Source of the DNA: Acidipila rosea | Lineage (GTDB): Bacteria; Acidobacteriota; Terriglobia; Terriglobales; Acidobacteriaceae | Assembly (NCBI RefSeq): GCF_004339725.1 | Contig: NZ_SMGK01000002.1 | Span: forward strand, 124,001 to 188,000 | DNA: 64,000 nt | Reading direction: 5' to 3' | Shown: piece after piece, positions 8,096 to 16,977 of the stretch | Position numbering within the stretch: position 1 is the first letter of the stretch | Layout of the letters: each line of letters starts with the position of its first letter | The notes under the pieces: model-generated | Database searches by the model: none | Seen by the model: only the letters and a program-made list of their open reading frames with translations | Told to the model about the DNA's origin: nothing | Translations under genes and position numbers: made by a program

Positions 8096-9523
8096 CTACG
8101 AACCGGAAGAGGAGTCGTCCTTCGGTACCGGAGGCGGCGTCTTGTCGCGTTTGACCAGCGCATTGTTCTTCAGATCGCGCAGGGTTCGATACGTTCCAAT
8201 CACAATCTCATCCCCCTGCTTCAGTCCGCTCGTCACTTCTATATCCGTCGTGCCGGTGATCCCCGTCGTGACAGGAACGAACGTAGCGTGCAGTTTGCCG
8301 CCTTCCTGGCGAACCACGAAAACACCTTGCTTCTGCTGGGCATCCGTCCCATTGGGCGCCGGAGCCGATGCGGCCGAGACCACTCCGGACTTGTTCGAGG
8401 CGTCCTTCAGCTGGTCGGGGCTGCGCATGGTCAGCGCCTGGATTGGGATCGACAGCACATCCTTCCGGCTCGCGGTGGTGATCTTCGCCGTCGCGGAGAG
8501 TCCCGGCTTCAGCTGGTCGTTCGCCTGATCGAGCGTAACCACTACTTTGAAATCCTTTGCCTCTTCCGTTCCGCTGGTCGATTGGCTCGTCGCTACGCCG
8601 GTGGAGCGCAGCAGCGCCTGGTCGCCGACTTCTGTCACGTGTCCTTTGAAGACTTTCCCCGGCAGGGCATCGACAGTCACATCGGCAGGCTGACCCATGG
8701 CTACGTTGACGATATCCGTTTCATCCACCTTCACCTCGGCGGTAAGCACGGAGGTGTCCGCCAGGGTCATCAGGGTTGAGCCTTCTGCATTCTGGATGCC
8801 CTCGACGACCGTTTCGCCTTCCCGTACTGGAAGATTCGTTACCAGCCCGTCAAAAGGAGCAATTGCAACGGTGCGGCCCAGCAGGTCTTCATTGGCGCGA
8901 AGCATGGAGACCTGGGTCTCCATGTGAGCCCGTGCCGAGTCCGTCTGCGCCTTGGCCTGCGCCAGGGCTGCCTGAGACTGCGCCAGCGTAGCCATGTCGG
9001 TATCGTAGGCCGCCTTCTTTGCGTCGAAATCCTGCTTGGCGATCAGCTTTTCGTTATAGAGAGCCAGTGCACGTTTGTAATCGAGCTGCTTCTGTTCAAG
9101 GTCGGCCTTTGCGTGCTCTACATTGGCCTCAGCGGTCTTTTCCGCAGCGACATAGGCGGAAATATCCGTATTAGCAGCGGCGATAGCAGCCTTCTGCCCC
9201 TGCACGTTGGCATTCTGCTGCACGCTTTCGATACTGGCAACCGTCTGGCCGCGCTTGACCCGATCGCCTTCCTTTACATAAAGGTGCGTGATCCGGCCCA
9301 TGGCCGTAGCGCCAAGATTGACATAAGTCTTCGGTTTGATCTGGCCAGTGCCGCTGACCACCGACGTGAGATTGCCCTGAACTACCTTACCGGTTAATAC
9401 TTTCGTATAGCCGGACTGAGCTCGCATGACAGTCAGCCCAACAATACCCGCAACCGCAAGCACGACTACCACAACGATGAGAATCTTTTTCAAGAGCGCC
9501 TTCCCGTCCCTTAGCAGTTTCAA
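8096..9523 (-). CDS. Periplasmic adaptor subunit of efflux system (HlyD/MacA family)
   Basis: 475 residues beginning at TTG 9523; a second TTG at 9493, closer to a GGGAAGG ribosome site, would start directly before the membrane anchor ([15 protein letters not shown]) and is a good alternative. The layout is an N-terminal anchor, barrel-sandwich half (about 42-90), alpha-helical hairpin rich in Ala/Gln/Lys (about 100-205), second lipoyl half, and beta-barrel domains to about 460. Proline- and serine-rich residues end the protein. Such adaptors link an inner-membrane ABC or RND pump to an outer-membrane channel. Its operon partner is the ATPase just downstream. Divergent from proC. Confidence 0.88.
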   Translation of the reverse strand: MKLLRDGKALLKKILIVVVVVLAVAGIVGLTVMRAQSGYTKVLTGKVVQGNLTSVVSGTGQIKPKTYVNLGATAMGRITHLYVKEGDRVKRGQTVASIESVQQNANVQGQKAAIAAANTDISAYVAAEKTAEANVEHAKADLEQKQLDYKRALALYNEKLIAKQDFDAKKAAYDTDMATLAQSQAALAQAKAQTDSARAHMETQVSMLRANEDLLGRTVAIAPFDGLVTNLPVREGETVVEGIQNAEGSTLMTLADTSVLTAEVKVDETDIVNVAMGQPADVTVDALPGKVFKGHVTEVGDQALLRSTGVATSQSTSGTEEAKDFKVVVTLDQANDQLKPGLSATAKITTASRKDVLSIPIQALTMRSPDQLKDASNKSGVVSAASAPAPNGTDAQQKQGVFVVRQEGGKLHATFVPVTTGITGTTDIEVTSGLKQGDEIVIGTYRTLRDLKNNALVKRDKTPPPVPKDDSSSGS

Positions 9524-9665
9524 AAGGCCAGAATAGCGCGGCCCTCAAAAGCTTTACGCAATCGGATTCCAAATAGTTCCCGGAACCCTCTCGCGCAGTG
9601 GCACCATAATACCAGTACGCTACTGTTTAAACCGTCATAAACAAAGATTGAAAGCGTGGTTATAA

Positions 9666-10487
9666 ATGAAGGATATTTCTCAGTTGCGCGTCGCCGTCCT
9701 GGGCGCGGGGAAAATGGGCGGAATCCTGCTGCAGGCCTTTCTCAAGCAGCAACTCTTTACGCCTGAACAGATTTCGGCCACCGTCGCCCATGAAGAGCGG
9801 GCCGTGGTGCTCGCCACCCAGTGGGGCGTCAACGTTACCACGGATAACCGCGCCGCCGCCGCCGAAGCGGACCTGATCCTGCTCGGCGTCAAGCCCTTCC
9901 AGATTCCCGACCTGATCGCGACCATCAAGCCGGCCCTTACGCCGGACAAGGTGCTGCTGTCCTTTGCCGCCTCGGTCCGAACCAGCGCCATTGAAGAGGC
10001 CGCCGGCCTTGAAATCCCCGTCATTCGCGCCATGCCCAATACGCCCTCCATGCTCGGCGCAGGCGTAGCCGGGCTCTGCCGCGGACGCTACGTCACCGAT
10101 GCCCAGATGCTCGTCGCCTCCCAGGTCTTTGAAACCGTCGGCCGCACCGTGACCGTTGACGAAAAGCACATGGATGCCGTCACCGGCCTCTCAGCCAGCG
10201 GTCCGGCCTTCATCTATATCATTCTGGAGTCGCTCGCCGAGGCGGGCGTCAAGGTGGGCTTGCCGCGGGATATCGCGACCCTGCTGGCGGCGCAGACGGC
10301 CTTCGGGTCCGCCAAAATGGTGCTCGATACCGGATATCACCCGGCCCTGCTCAAAGACGCCGTCACTACCCCAGCCGGCTGCACCATCGACGGCATCCTT
10401 GAACTGGAAGAGGGTGGCCTGCGCGTCACGCTCATCAAAGCGGTTATGCGGGCCACCCAGAGGGCTAAGGAGCTGGCAGCAGGCTAA
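9666..10487 (+). CDS. proC: Pyrroline-5-carboxylate reductase (proC)
   Basis: 273-residue cytoplasmic enzyme that reduces 1-pyrroline-5-carboxylate to L-proline with NAD(P)H. The Rossmann motif is VAVLGAGKMGG (8-18). The second half shows the conserved signature region SASGPAFIYIILESLAEAG, LLAAQTAFGSAKMV and TTPAGCTIDGILELEEGG. Length matches the family (about 270). It begins at ATG 9666 and is divergent from the adaptor gene, with 142 bp between them for promoters. Its stop lies 3 bp from the stop of a convergent gene. Confidence 0.95.
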   Translation: MKDISQLRVAVLGAGKMGGILLQAFLKQQLFTPEQISATVAHEERAVVLATQWGVNVTTDNRAAAAEADLILLGVKPFQIPDLIATIKPALTPDKVLLSFAASVRTSAIEEAAGLEIPVIRAMPNTPSMLGAGVAGLCRGRYVTDAQMLVASQVFETVGRTVTVDEKHMDAVTGLSASGPAFIYIILESLAEAGVKVGLPRDIATLLAAQTAFGSAKMVLDTGYHPALLKDAVTTPAGCTIDGILELEEGGLRVTLIKAVMRATQRAKELAAG

Positions 10488-10496
10488 AGCCTACTG
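10477..10496. terminator. Small hairpin across the convergent proC / repeat-protein stops
   Basis: CAG-C-AGGC / GCCT-A-CTG hairpin with a TAAA loop that contains the proC stop codon; the right arm reaches the stop codon of the convergent gene. There is one mismatch and no T-run, so this is a weak terminator call. Confidence 0.35.
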
Positions 10497-10904
10497 TGGG
10501 TTAGCGTTGTCCTTGATCTGCTGGTTTTCCTGGCCGGCCTTGTCCTTCGCTTTCATCTTGGCGCGGTGGGCCCGGTCCTTGGCCTTGGTGGACGCTTCCT
10601 TATTGCGATTGACAGCGCTGTCGGTCGCCTCTTTGGTCCTGTCCCAACCCTTTACGGTACCCTCTTTGGTCTTGTCATAGGCCTTGTGGGTACCTTCCTT
10701 TGTCTTGTCGTAACCCTTCTTGGTCCCGCGCTTGGTGCCATTGGCGGCATTCTTGGCAGCGTCCTTGCTGTCCGTGCCTGCGTTCTTCATGTCCTGCTTG
10801 GCCGTGTTGTCCGACTGGGCAACCGCGATGCCTGTCACTCCAAAGGTCAATGTGGCGGCAAGAACTGCTGAGGCGAAGTGTCGAAATGGGCGTGTAGTTT
10901 TCAT
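10491..10904 (-). CDS. Exported lysine-rich repeat protein (LEA-like)
   Basis: 137 residues from ATG 10904; the frame extends upstream but the signal peptide begins here (MKTTRPFRHFASAVLAAT, cleavage near AVAQ). The mature part is highly charged and almost free of hydrophobic residues, built from 11-residue-like units such as YDKTKEGTHKA, YDKTKEGTVKG and WDRTKEATDSA, then KAKDRAHRAKMKAKDKAG. This composition resembles group-3 LEA and other amphipathic desiccation-protective proteins, and also some DUF-type periplasmic stress proteins. A protective role is inference. It is convergent with proC and divergent from ctaA. Confidence 0.7.
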   Translation of the reverse strand: MKTTRPFRHFASAVLAATLTFGVTGIAVAQSDNTAKQDMKNAGTDSKDAAKNAANGTKRGTKKGYDKTKEGTHKAYDKTKEGTVKGWDRTKEATDSAVNRNKEASTKAKDRAHRAKMKAKDKAGQENQQIKDNANPQ

Positions 10905-10989
10905 ATCAGTAGAGAGAGAAGCAAAAGCGGAAGCAGGAGTTGTCAGCCTGACGATAAAATGTAACTTTGGAAGGTAGCGAAAGGACGGC

Positions 10990-11973
10990 ATGAGCCTCAG
11001 CGCACCAGCGCTTCACGTTCCTCCGGTCACCAGCCCGCGACAGAAGACCCTGGTGCGATTTGCCTGGGGTGTCCTGGCCTACAACATCGCCGTCATCCTC
11101 TGGGGGTCGGTGGTCCGCGCCACCAGTTCCGGAGCAGGCTGCGGCGAACACTGGCCTCTCTGCAATGGCTCCGTCGTGCAGCATCATCCGCAAGTAGCCA
11201 CGCTCATTGAGCTGGCGCACCGCATGACGAGCGGCGTCGCCCTCTTGCTCATGATCGGCCTCCTCGTCTGGATCTGGCGGCAGACCGCTCGCGGCCACCT
11301 CGCGCGGGCAGCAGTCGCCGCAGCGGCTATCCTTACGTTCAACGAAGCGCTTCTTGGCGCGCTGCTGGTTCTGCTCGGCAAGGTCGCACATGACCAGTCC
11401 GCCTCGCGCGGCGTCTACCTCTCGCTGCATCTCGCAAATACGCTGCTGCTGCTCGCCGCCCTCACTCTCACCGCGCACTTCCTCTCCCGCGAGCGCGGCT
11501 ACATGCGGGGCAGCGTCGATTACCACTCCCTCGCGCCGGTCTCAGCCGGACTCTTCGCCACTCTGCTCGTCGGCGTCAGTGGTTCGCTGGCAGCCCTCGG
11601 CGACACCCTCTTTCCAGCAGAGAATCTCCGCGCCGCCTTCGCGCAGGACTTTTCCTCCAGCTCCTCCTGGCTGCTGCGCCTTCGCTGGCTTCATCCCGCG
11701 ATGAGCCTGCTTGCCGGTGCTTTCATTCTTTGGCTTCTGTTGAGAGGGGCGCGACGCAACCAGGGCCTTGCCGCCGGAGTTGCCGGCCTGCTGCTGCTCC
11801 AGTACTTTCTCGGCATTGCCGACGTCCTGCTGCGGGCCCCGGTATGGATGCAGGTCGTACACCTCTTCGGGGCAGACCTGCTCTGGGTGGCGCTCATCAC
11901 TTTGACAGCCCGCACCTGCATTCTGCCTGCTGGCTGTCCGGGTAATATCTGCTCCACGAAGCCGCAGCGGTAA
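10990..11973 (+). CDS. ctaA: Heme A synthase, COX15/CtaA family
   Basis: 327-residue polytopic membrane protein, eight predicted helices. It oxidises the C8 methyl of heme O to the formyl group of heme A for aa3-type cytochrome oxidase. The first periplasmic segment carries the family signature GSVVRATSSGAGCG-x-HWPLCNG, including the paired cysteines; heme-ligand histidines lie in AHRMTSG, SLHLANT, LHPAMS and VVHLFGAD. The start is ATG 10990. No ctaB or cta structural genes are adjacent, so the oxidase must be encoded elsewhere; the cydAB oxidase at 39-42 kb does not need heme A. The last codons form one arm of a terminator hairpin. Confidence 0.9.
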   Translation: MSLSAPALHVPPVTSPRQKTLVRFAWGVLAYNIAVILWGSVVRATSSGAGCGEHWPLCNGSVVQHHPQVATLIELAHRMTSGVALLLMIGLLVWIWRQTARGHLARAAVAAAAILTFNEALLGALLVLLGKVAHDQSASRGVYLSLHLANTLLLLAALTLTAHFLSRERGYMRGSVDYHSLAPVSAGLFATLLVGVSGSLAALGDTLFPAENLRAAFAQDFSSSSSWLLRLRWLHPAMSLLAGAFILWLLLRGARRNQGLAAGVAGLLLLQYFLGIADVLLRAPVWMQVVHLFGADLLWVALITLTARTCILPAGCPGNICSTKPQR

Positions 11974-11989
11974 TCGCCGCTGCGGCTTC
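11958..11989. terminator. Bidirectional hairpin at the ctaA / M20 peptidase convergent ends
   Basis: Perfect 13-bp stem GAAGCCGCAGCGG / CCGCTGCGGCTTC with a 6-nt loop (TAATCG) that holds the ctaA stop codon. The left arm is inside ctaA, and the right arm ends 5 bp before the stop of the convergent gene. It probably terminates both transcripts. Confidence 0.65.
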
Positions 11990-11993
11990 CGTC

Positions 11994-13430
11994 TTACTTG
12001 CTCTTGGCCAGCGCCGTCACAAACCGGTAGTAGAAATCCACGCCCTGATAGAACGACGCCACCGGAACCCGCTCATCCCTGCCATGGGCGCGGATGTCGC
12101 CTACATCGATCGCGATCCCTGAGATGCCGTAGGTCGGTATTCCCGCACCGTTGGTATAGATGCTGTCGGAAGCGCCCGGCTCCATCTCCGGCACCACCAG
12201 AGCACCCGGCCACATCGCCTCGACCGTCTTCTCCAGCGGCTTCATCACCTCAGCCTTCAACGGCACCGGCGGCAGTGCGACCGCGTCGGGAGCCTTGTTG
12301 AACACCGTTCCCGCATCGTTGACATAGTTGACCGTGACCTTGGGATCGTCGAAGAGATGGATCAGCGCCTGCCTGACCTCTTCCCGGGAGTGACCCGGCA
12401 GGATGCGGCAGTTGACGTTCGCCTGTGCCATCCCCGGCAGCGCGTTGTTCGCATGGCCGGCAAGCAGCCTCGTCGCCACGCAGGTGGTCCGCATGGTGGA
12501 GTTGTAGACCGGGTTCACCGCCAGCCGCTTAATTGCCTCCTCGTTCGGCGGCGTCGAGAGGATCGCGTTCATGTCCGCCGCCTTCTGGCCGGTCTCGATG
12601 GTGCTCATCTTCTTGAAAAAGGCCCGCGTCACCTCGTTCAGCTCAAACGGGAAGTTATAGTTCTGCAGCTTCGTCAGCGCGTCTGCGATATGGTAGATCG
12701 CGTTATCAGGAACCGGCAGGGAACTGTGCCCGCCCGGATTCGTCGTCAGCAGCTGGTAGTCGGCATAGAGCTTTTCGGTGGCTTCCACATCGACCGCGAT
12801 AACCTTGCCATGCTCCGTATCGACTCCGCCTGCGTCCGGGTTGATGGCGAAGTCTGCCTTCACCAGCTCGGGATGGTTGCGGATAAGCCAGTCGACGCCA
12901 TTCGATTTGCCGCCTTCCTCATCGGCGGTCAGCGCGAGGATCAGGTCTCCGTCCGGCACAAACCCCGCCTGCTTCATCCGGATGAAGGTTGTGACCAGGA
13001 TCGCGTCCGCCTCCTTCATGTCCTGCGTGCCGCGTCCGTAATAGTAGCCATCCTTCTCGACAAACTTGAAGGGGTCGGTAGTCCAGTCCTCGCGCCTCGC
13101 CTCAACGACATCGAGATGTCCGATGAAGAGCACCGTCGGCCCCTTGCCACTCCCATGCAGCCGGGCCACCATATTCTTCTTGCGATCGTTCGGCCCGAGC
13201 ACCTGCACATCCGACTGCGAAAAGCCCGCGTCGAGCAGCCGCTTGGCCATCGCTTCTGAAGCCGCGGTAACGCTGCCGACCGAGTCCGTAGTGTTGATCT
13301 CGATGAGCTGCTTGAAGATATCGTGAGAGAGCTGGCGCGTCTTATCGTCGACCTGCGCGCGCAGGCTCGGCGCAGAGCTGAGGGCTATAAATGAGACGGA
13401 CAGACAGAGAGCAGCAAAGCGTTTCTGCAT
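11994..13430 (-). CDS. Secreted M20-family metallopeptidase
   Basis: 478 residues with a signal peptide (MQKRFAALCLSVSFIALSSA, cleavage near LRA). Di-zinc exopeptidase of the M20/M25/M40 (DapE/ArgE/carboxypeptidase) superfamily. Metal and catalytic residues are visible: H105 in IGHLDVVEA, D137 in GRGTQDMKE, and the E171-E172 pair in TADEEGG. The dimerisation domain follows (about 215-335; note GGHSS at its start). It likely trims peptides or acyl-amino acids in the periplasm; the substrate cannot be read from sequence. Divergent from the GH20 gene, convergent with ctaA. Confidence 0.88.
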   Translation of the reverse strand: MQKRFAALCLSVSFIALSSAPSLRAQVDDKTRQLSHDIFKQLIEINTTDSVGSVTAASEAMAKRLLDAGFSQSDVQVLGPNDRKKNMVARLHGSGKGPTVLFIGHLDVVEARREDWTTDPFKFVEKDGYYYGRGTQDMKEADAILVTTFIRMKQAGFVPDGDLILALTADEEGGKSNGVDWLIRNHPELVKADFAINPDAGGVDTEHGKVIAVDVEATEKLYADYQLLTTNPGGHSSLPVPDNAIYHIADALTKLQNYNFPFELNEVTRAFFKKMSTIETGQKAADMNAILSTPPNEEAIKRLAVNPVYNSTMRTTCVATRLLAGHANNALPGMAQANVNCRILPGHSREEVRQALIHLFDDPKVTVNYVNDAGTVFNKAPDAVALPPVPLKAEVMKPLEKTVEAMWPGALVVPEMEPGASDSIYTNGAGIPTYGISGIAIDVGDIRAHGRDERVPVASFYQGVDFYYRFVTALAKSK

Positions 13431-13606
13431 CAGGTGGGCTCCTAGGAAATGTGGAAACCGTAGAGTAACAGAGCCATGGCCATTTGCCTGCTCTGTATTT
13501 CACTCCCGAGGACCGCCTATGAGCTGCCTTTATTTGGAATTCAGCAGCTCTGCCGAACCTGTATAGTTCTCTATATCTGTTAGTCCGGGTGGAGGAAATA
13601 CGCACC

Positions 13607-15643
13607 ATGCGTCGAGTCATGATTGCTTTAGTGCTTGCTGGCTGTTCTTTCCCGCTTTTCGCGCAGGCTGCTCCTGCATTTGTGAACACGCTCATGCCTG
13701 AGCCTGCGCAGCTCACCGCGCAGCAGGGAAGCTTTGCGTTGACCGCGAGCTTCAACATCAGCCTCGCAGGCGTGCACGATGACCGCCTGGACAGCACCAT
13801 CAGCCGCACCCTCCACCAGCTTGAAATGAAGACCGGCCTGGAGTTCTCGCACCAGACTCCCGCTGGCGACGGCGGCGCGCTGGTCATCGACGCCGTGAGC
13901 ACCGGCAATAAGATCCAGTCCATCGACGAAGATGAGTCCTACTCGCTCAACATCACTCCCCAGGGAGCAAAGCTGCACGCCGCCACCGTGGTCGGCGCCA
14001 TGCGCGGCCTCGCTACACTGGTGCAGCTGGTGCAGACCACCCGCGAGGGCTACTTCCTGCCTGCCGTATCGATTGAAGACAGCCCCCGCTTTCGCTGGCG
14101 CGGACTCATGATCGACTGCGGCCGCCACTTTGAACCCATCCCGGTGCTCGAGCGCACCCTCGACGGAATGGCTGCCGTCAAGTTGAACGTCTTCCACTGG
14201 CACCTGACGGAAGACCAGGGCTTCCGTATCGAGAGCAAGATCTTCCCCAAGCTGACCGGCATGGGCTCTGACGGACTTTTCTACACGCAGGACCAGGCGA
14301 AGGCGCTCGTCGAGTATGCACGCCAGCGCGGCATCCGCGTCGTGCCTGAGTTCGATATGCCGGGCCACACGACGAGCTGGTTTGTCGGCTACCCGGAGCT
14401 CGCCAGCGCGCCTGGGCCATATCAGATCCAGCGTGTCTTCGGCGTCCATGACGGCGCCATCGACCCCACCCGCGAAAGCACTTACAAGTTCCTCGACAAG
14501 TTCATCGGCGAGATGGCAGCGATCTTCCCCGACCAGTACATGCACATCGGCGGAGACGAGAGCAACGGCAAGCAGTGGAAGTCCAATCCCGAGATCCAGA
14601 AGTTCATGCAGCAGCACGGCATCAAGGACACGGGCGCGCTGCAGGCCTACTTCAACACGCGGTTGCTCAAGATCGTTGAGAAGCACGGCAAGCGCATGGT
14701 CGGCTGGGACGAAGTGTTGAATCCGGGGCTGCCCAAGGATGTGACGATTCAATCCTGGCGCGGCATCGAGTCTCTGTCGGCAGGCGCAAAGCAGGGCTAC
14801 GCCGGCATCCTCTCCGCGCCCTACTACCTCGACGCGATGAAGTCGTCGGAGACGCACTATCTGGCCGACCCCATTCCTGCATCCTCTGACCTCACCGCCG
14901 AGCAGCAGAAGCTGATCCTTGGCGGCGAAATCTGCATGTGGGGCGAACAGCTCGATGGCCGCACCATCGACTCGCGTATCTGGCCGCGCTCCGCTGCCAT
15001 AGCCGAGCGCTTCTGGTCCCCGGCAACCGTCACCAATGTCGATGACATGTACCGCAGGCTATGGGTCGAGTCGATCCAGCTCGAGTCACTCGGGCTCACC
15101 CACCTCACCCAGCAGGATGCGGGACTGCGAGAACTGGCAGGCTCTGAGAACATCGCCGGGCTGCGCCTGCTGGCCTCTGTGCTTGAGCCGGTCAGCTTCG
15201 GCGAACGCTACCACGGCCAGCACACCTCGCAACTCACTCCGCTGGATCGGCTGGTCGATGCAGTGCGCCCCGATCCGCCGTCACGGCATACGATGAACCT
15301 GCTCGTGCGCGACTTCCTGAAGAATCCTGCCGGGATGGTCAACGAACGGGAACAGCTCAACGCAACCTTCCAGCAGTGGCTTGCTGCTACGCCGGAGCTT
15401 CAGCGCCAGATGACCCGCTCGCCCCTGCTCGCCGAGGCGCAGCAGCGCGCACAGCAGTTGCCAGGTCTGGCGACCACCGGAATGGAAGCAGTCGGCTATC
15501 TGTCGAATGGGACCAAGGCTCCCGCCGGATGGAAGCAGGGCAAACTGGCCATCCTCGCGGACGCTAAAAAGCCCGATGCTTTGGTTCGTTTTACTGTCCT
15601 TGACGCGCTTACCAACCTCGTCAACGCGGTACAGGAGCAATAA
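13607..15643 (+). CDS. Beta-N-acetylhexosaminidase, GH20
   Basis: 678 residues from ATG 13607, 11 nt after GGAGG; a start at 13589 would place extra residues before the signal peptide (MRRVMIALVLAGCSFPLFAQ). An N-terminal GH20b-like alpha/beta domain (about 25-150) precedes the catalytic barrel, which opens with RFRWRGLMIDCGRHF. The catalytic Asp-Glu pair is D317-E318 in HIGGDES; the second is preceded by the substrate-binding W of FHWHLTEDQGFRIE. It removes terminal GlcNAc or GalNAc from oligosaccharides or peptidoglycan fragments in the periplasm or outside. The C-terminal 150 residues are not assigned. It ends at a palindromic hairpin shared with the convergent glycosyltransferase. Confidence 0.92.
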   Translation: MRRVMIALVLAGCSFPLFAQAAPAFVNTLMPEPAQLTAQQGSFALTASFNISLAGVHDDRLDSTISRTLHQLEMKTGLEFSHQTPAGDGGALVIDAVSTGNKIQSIDEDESYSLNITPQGAKLHAATVVGAMRGLATLVQLVQTTREGYFLPAVSIEDSPRFRWRGLMIDCGRHFEPIPVLERTLDGMAAVKLNVFHWHLTEDQGFRIESKIFPKLTGMGSDGLFYTQDQAKALVEYARQRGIRVVPEFDMPGHTTSWFVGYPELASAPGPYQIQRVFGVHDGAIDPTRESTYKFLDKFIGEMAAIFPDQYMHIGGDESNGKQWKSNPEIQKFMQQHGIKDTGALQAYFNTRLLKIVEKHGKRMVGWDEVLNPGLPKDVTIQSWRGIESLSAGAKQGYAGILSAPYYLDAMKSSETHYLADPIPASSDLTAEQQKLILGGEICMWGEQLDGRTIDSRIWPRSAAIAERFWSPATVTNVDDMYRRLWVESIQLESLGLTHLTQQDAGLRELAGSENIAGLRLLASVLEPVSFGERYHGQHTSQLTPLDRLVDAVRPDPPSRHTMNLLVRDFLKNPAGMVNEREQLNATFQQWLAATPELQRQMTRSPLLAEAQQRAQQLPGLATTGMEAVGYLSNGTKAPAGWKQGKLAILADAKKPDALVRFTVLDALTNLVNAVQEQ

Positions 15644-15680
15644 GAGCGAAGCAGCCGTAAGGGAGCAAAAGCTCGAATCA

Positions 15681-15714
15681 GGGATAACGATTATCGTCCG
15701 ATAATCGTTATCCC
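15681..15714. repeat. Perfect 16-bp inverted repeat, probable bidirectional terminator
   Basis: Arms GGGATAACGATTATCG and its exact complement, separated by only TC. Each arm also contains an internal palindrome (GATAA-CGA-TTATC). The right arm covers the stop codon of the glycosyltransferase; the left arm starts 37 bp after the GH20 stop. Position suggests a shared terminator, but AT-rich nested symmetry and absence of a T-run leave open an operator-like role. Confidence 0.6.
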
Positions 15715-16862
15715 TTGATAATAGTTCTCGCAATTTCGAGAATTCGGTCGCCGTAATCGCTTACACCACCCATTTTCTGCACGCGTTTGAGGCCTTCTGC
15801 GCTCATTTGCGCGCGCAAATCCGGATCGTCTGCCAATTGCTGCAACCGCTCTGCAATGGCCTGCGCCGAGCGGATCGGCACCAGAAAACCCTCCACCCCG
15901 TGCGTGAAAAGATCATCCCCGCCGGTATGCAGCGAACTGATGAGCGGACAGCCGCAGGCGAGCGCCTGCCCCTGCACCAGCGCCAGACCCTCTTCAATCG
16001 AGGGCAGCACCATCACGTGACTGGTGCTCATTTGCCTGCGTAGATCAGCCTGCGGCAGAGGCCCGGTGAACGTGACATTGCTCAAGTCCTGCGCGGCGAG
16101 CCACGGCTTGATCTCGCCCAGCACTGCACCTGCGATCACCAGCCGTTTGCGCGGATGAGGGAAGAGCCGGAAGGCTTCCAGCAGGTAGGGAATGCCCTTG
16201 CGAAAGGAGACTTGTCCTGCAAAGAGGATGCGAAATTCATCCTGCGGCGGTTGCCCCTCGGGCCAGAAGCGGTCGAGGCGAACGCCGTAAGAAGCCTTGT
16301 AGAGCTTGGCCGCCGGCACGCCCATCTCGAGAAATGTCCTGCGGCAGAACTCAGAGGGAATCGTGATCGCATCGGCCTGTGCGTACTCCGCCTCTTCGCG
16401 GCGCATGAATCGCGGATCACAGGCAGGGCGATCGACTCCGTAGCGGCGATACTCCTCGGTGAGTATCTGATCCTGATAACGAATGTGCGACGAGCCGCGG
16501 TCGCAGAGATAGCGGCCACCGCGGGCCTGCACCGCTTTGCCCGTATGCAGCCCGGAGCCGGAGAGTGCGAGGACCGCATCGCACTCCGGTAGGCGCGCAG
16601 CTACCCAGCGGTCGAAGAGTTCCAGATTCGCGTAGTCAAGATTGGCGGCGAAGCGGCCAGAGAGCAGGCCGCGCTGTGCTGCAAGCAGAATCGGTGCGTG
16701 CAGCCAGGGAAAGGTTGAGACCAGATCGCGCGGCAGTCCTTCACGCTTGAGCCGCTGCCAGGGGTAGGTCGAGTAAACGCGCTTGAGATGACCGTGACGA
16801 TGAAGTTCGTGTGCAAGATCGAAATGGTGATAGGTGCCGGTGACGGTCTGGACGATCTGCAT
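15708..16862 (-). CDS. GT4-type glycosyltransferase
   Basis: 384-residue GT-B glycosyltransferase of family 4 type. The C-terminal donor domain shows FRILFAGQVSFRKGIPYLLEAF, a VIAGAVLGE strand, and the nucleotide-sugar motif LPSIEEGLALVQGQALACG, corresponding to the E-x7-E pattern. The N-terminal half contains DRGSSHIRYQDQIL. No membrane segment or signal is present, so it acts at the cytoplasmic face. It sits alone between two secreted glycosidases. Acceptor and donor unknown; a role in exopolysaccharide or glycolipid assembly is plausible. Confidence 0.88.
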   Translation of the reverse strand: MQIVQTVTGTYHHFDLAHELHRHGHLKRVYSTYPWQRLKREGLPRDLVSTFPWLHAPILLAAQRGLLSGRFAANLDYANLELFDRWVAARLPECDAVLALSGSGLHTGKAVQARGGRYLCDRGSSHIRYQDQILTEEYRRYGVDRPACDPRFMRREEAEYAQADAITIPSEFCRRTFLEMGVPAAKLYKASYGVRLDRFWPEGQPPQDEFRILFAGQVSFRKGIPYLLEAFRLFPHPRKRLVIAGAVLGEIKPWLAAQDLSNVTFTGPLPQADLRRQMSTSHVMVLPSIEEGLALVQGQALACGCPLISSLHTGGDDLFTHGVEGFLVPIRSAQAIAERLQQLADDPDLRAQMSAEGLKRVQKMGGVSDYGDRILEIARTIIKG

Positions 16863-16977
16863 GGGTGAAGCATCAGTCTATCTCGTCACTCACTGGAAGC
16901 ATGGAGGAAGCGTAATCTACGATTTCTCTGCTAGAGTGATCGCCGGATATTGATTTGTATTTTTTATGGAGTGAACG

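Noticed and set aside
12357-13259. 300-codon plus-strand frame opposite the M20 peptidase
   Set aside because: Shadow; composition is Arg/His-rich without a domain.
13628-14857. 409-codon open frame on the minus strand within the GH20 gene
   Set aside because: Antisense shadow: the plus-strand GH20 protein is intact with catalytic motifs, and the antisense translation shows no domain.
15681-15714. Fur box
   Set aside because: GATAAT-like halves are present, but spacing and position at convergent gene ends do not fit a promoter operator.
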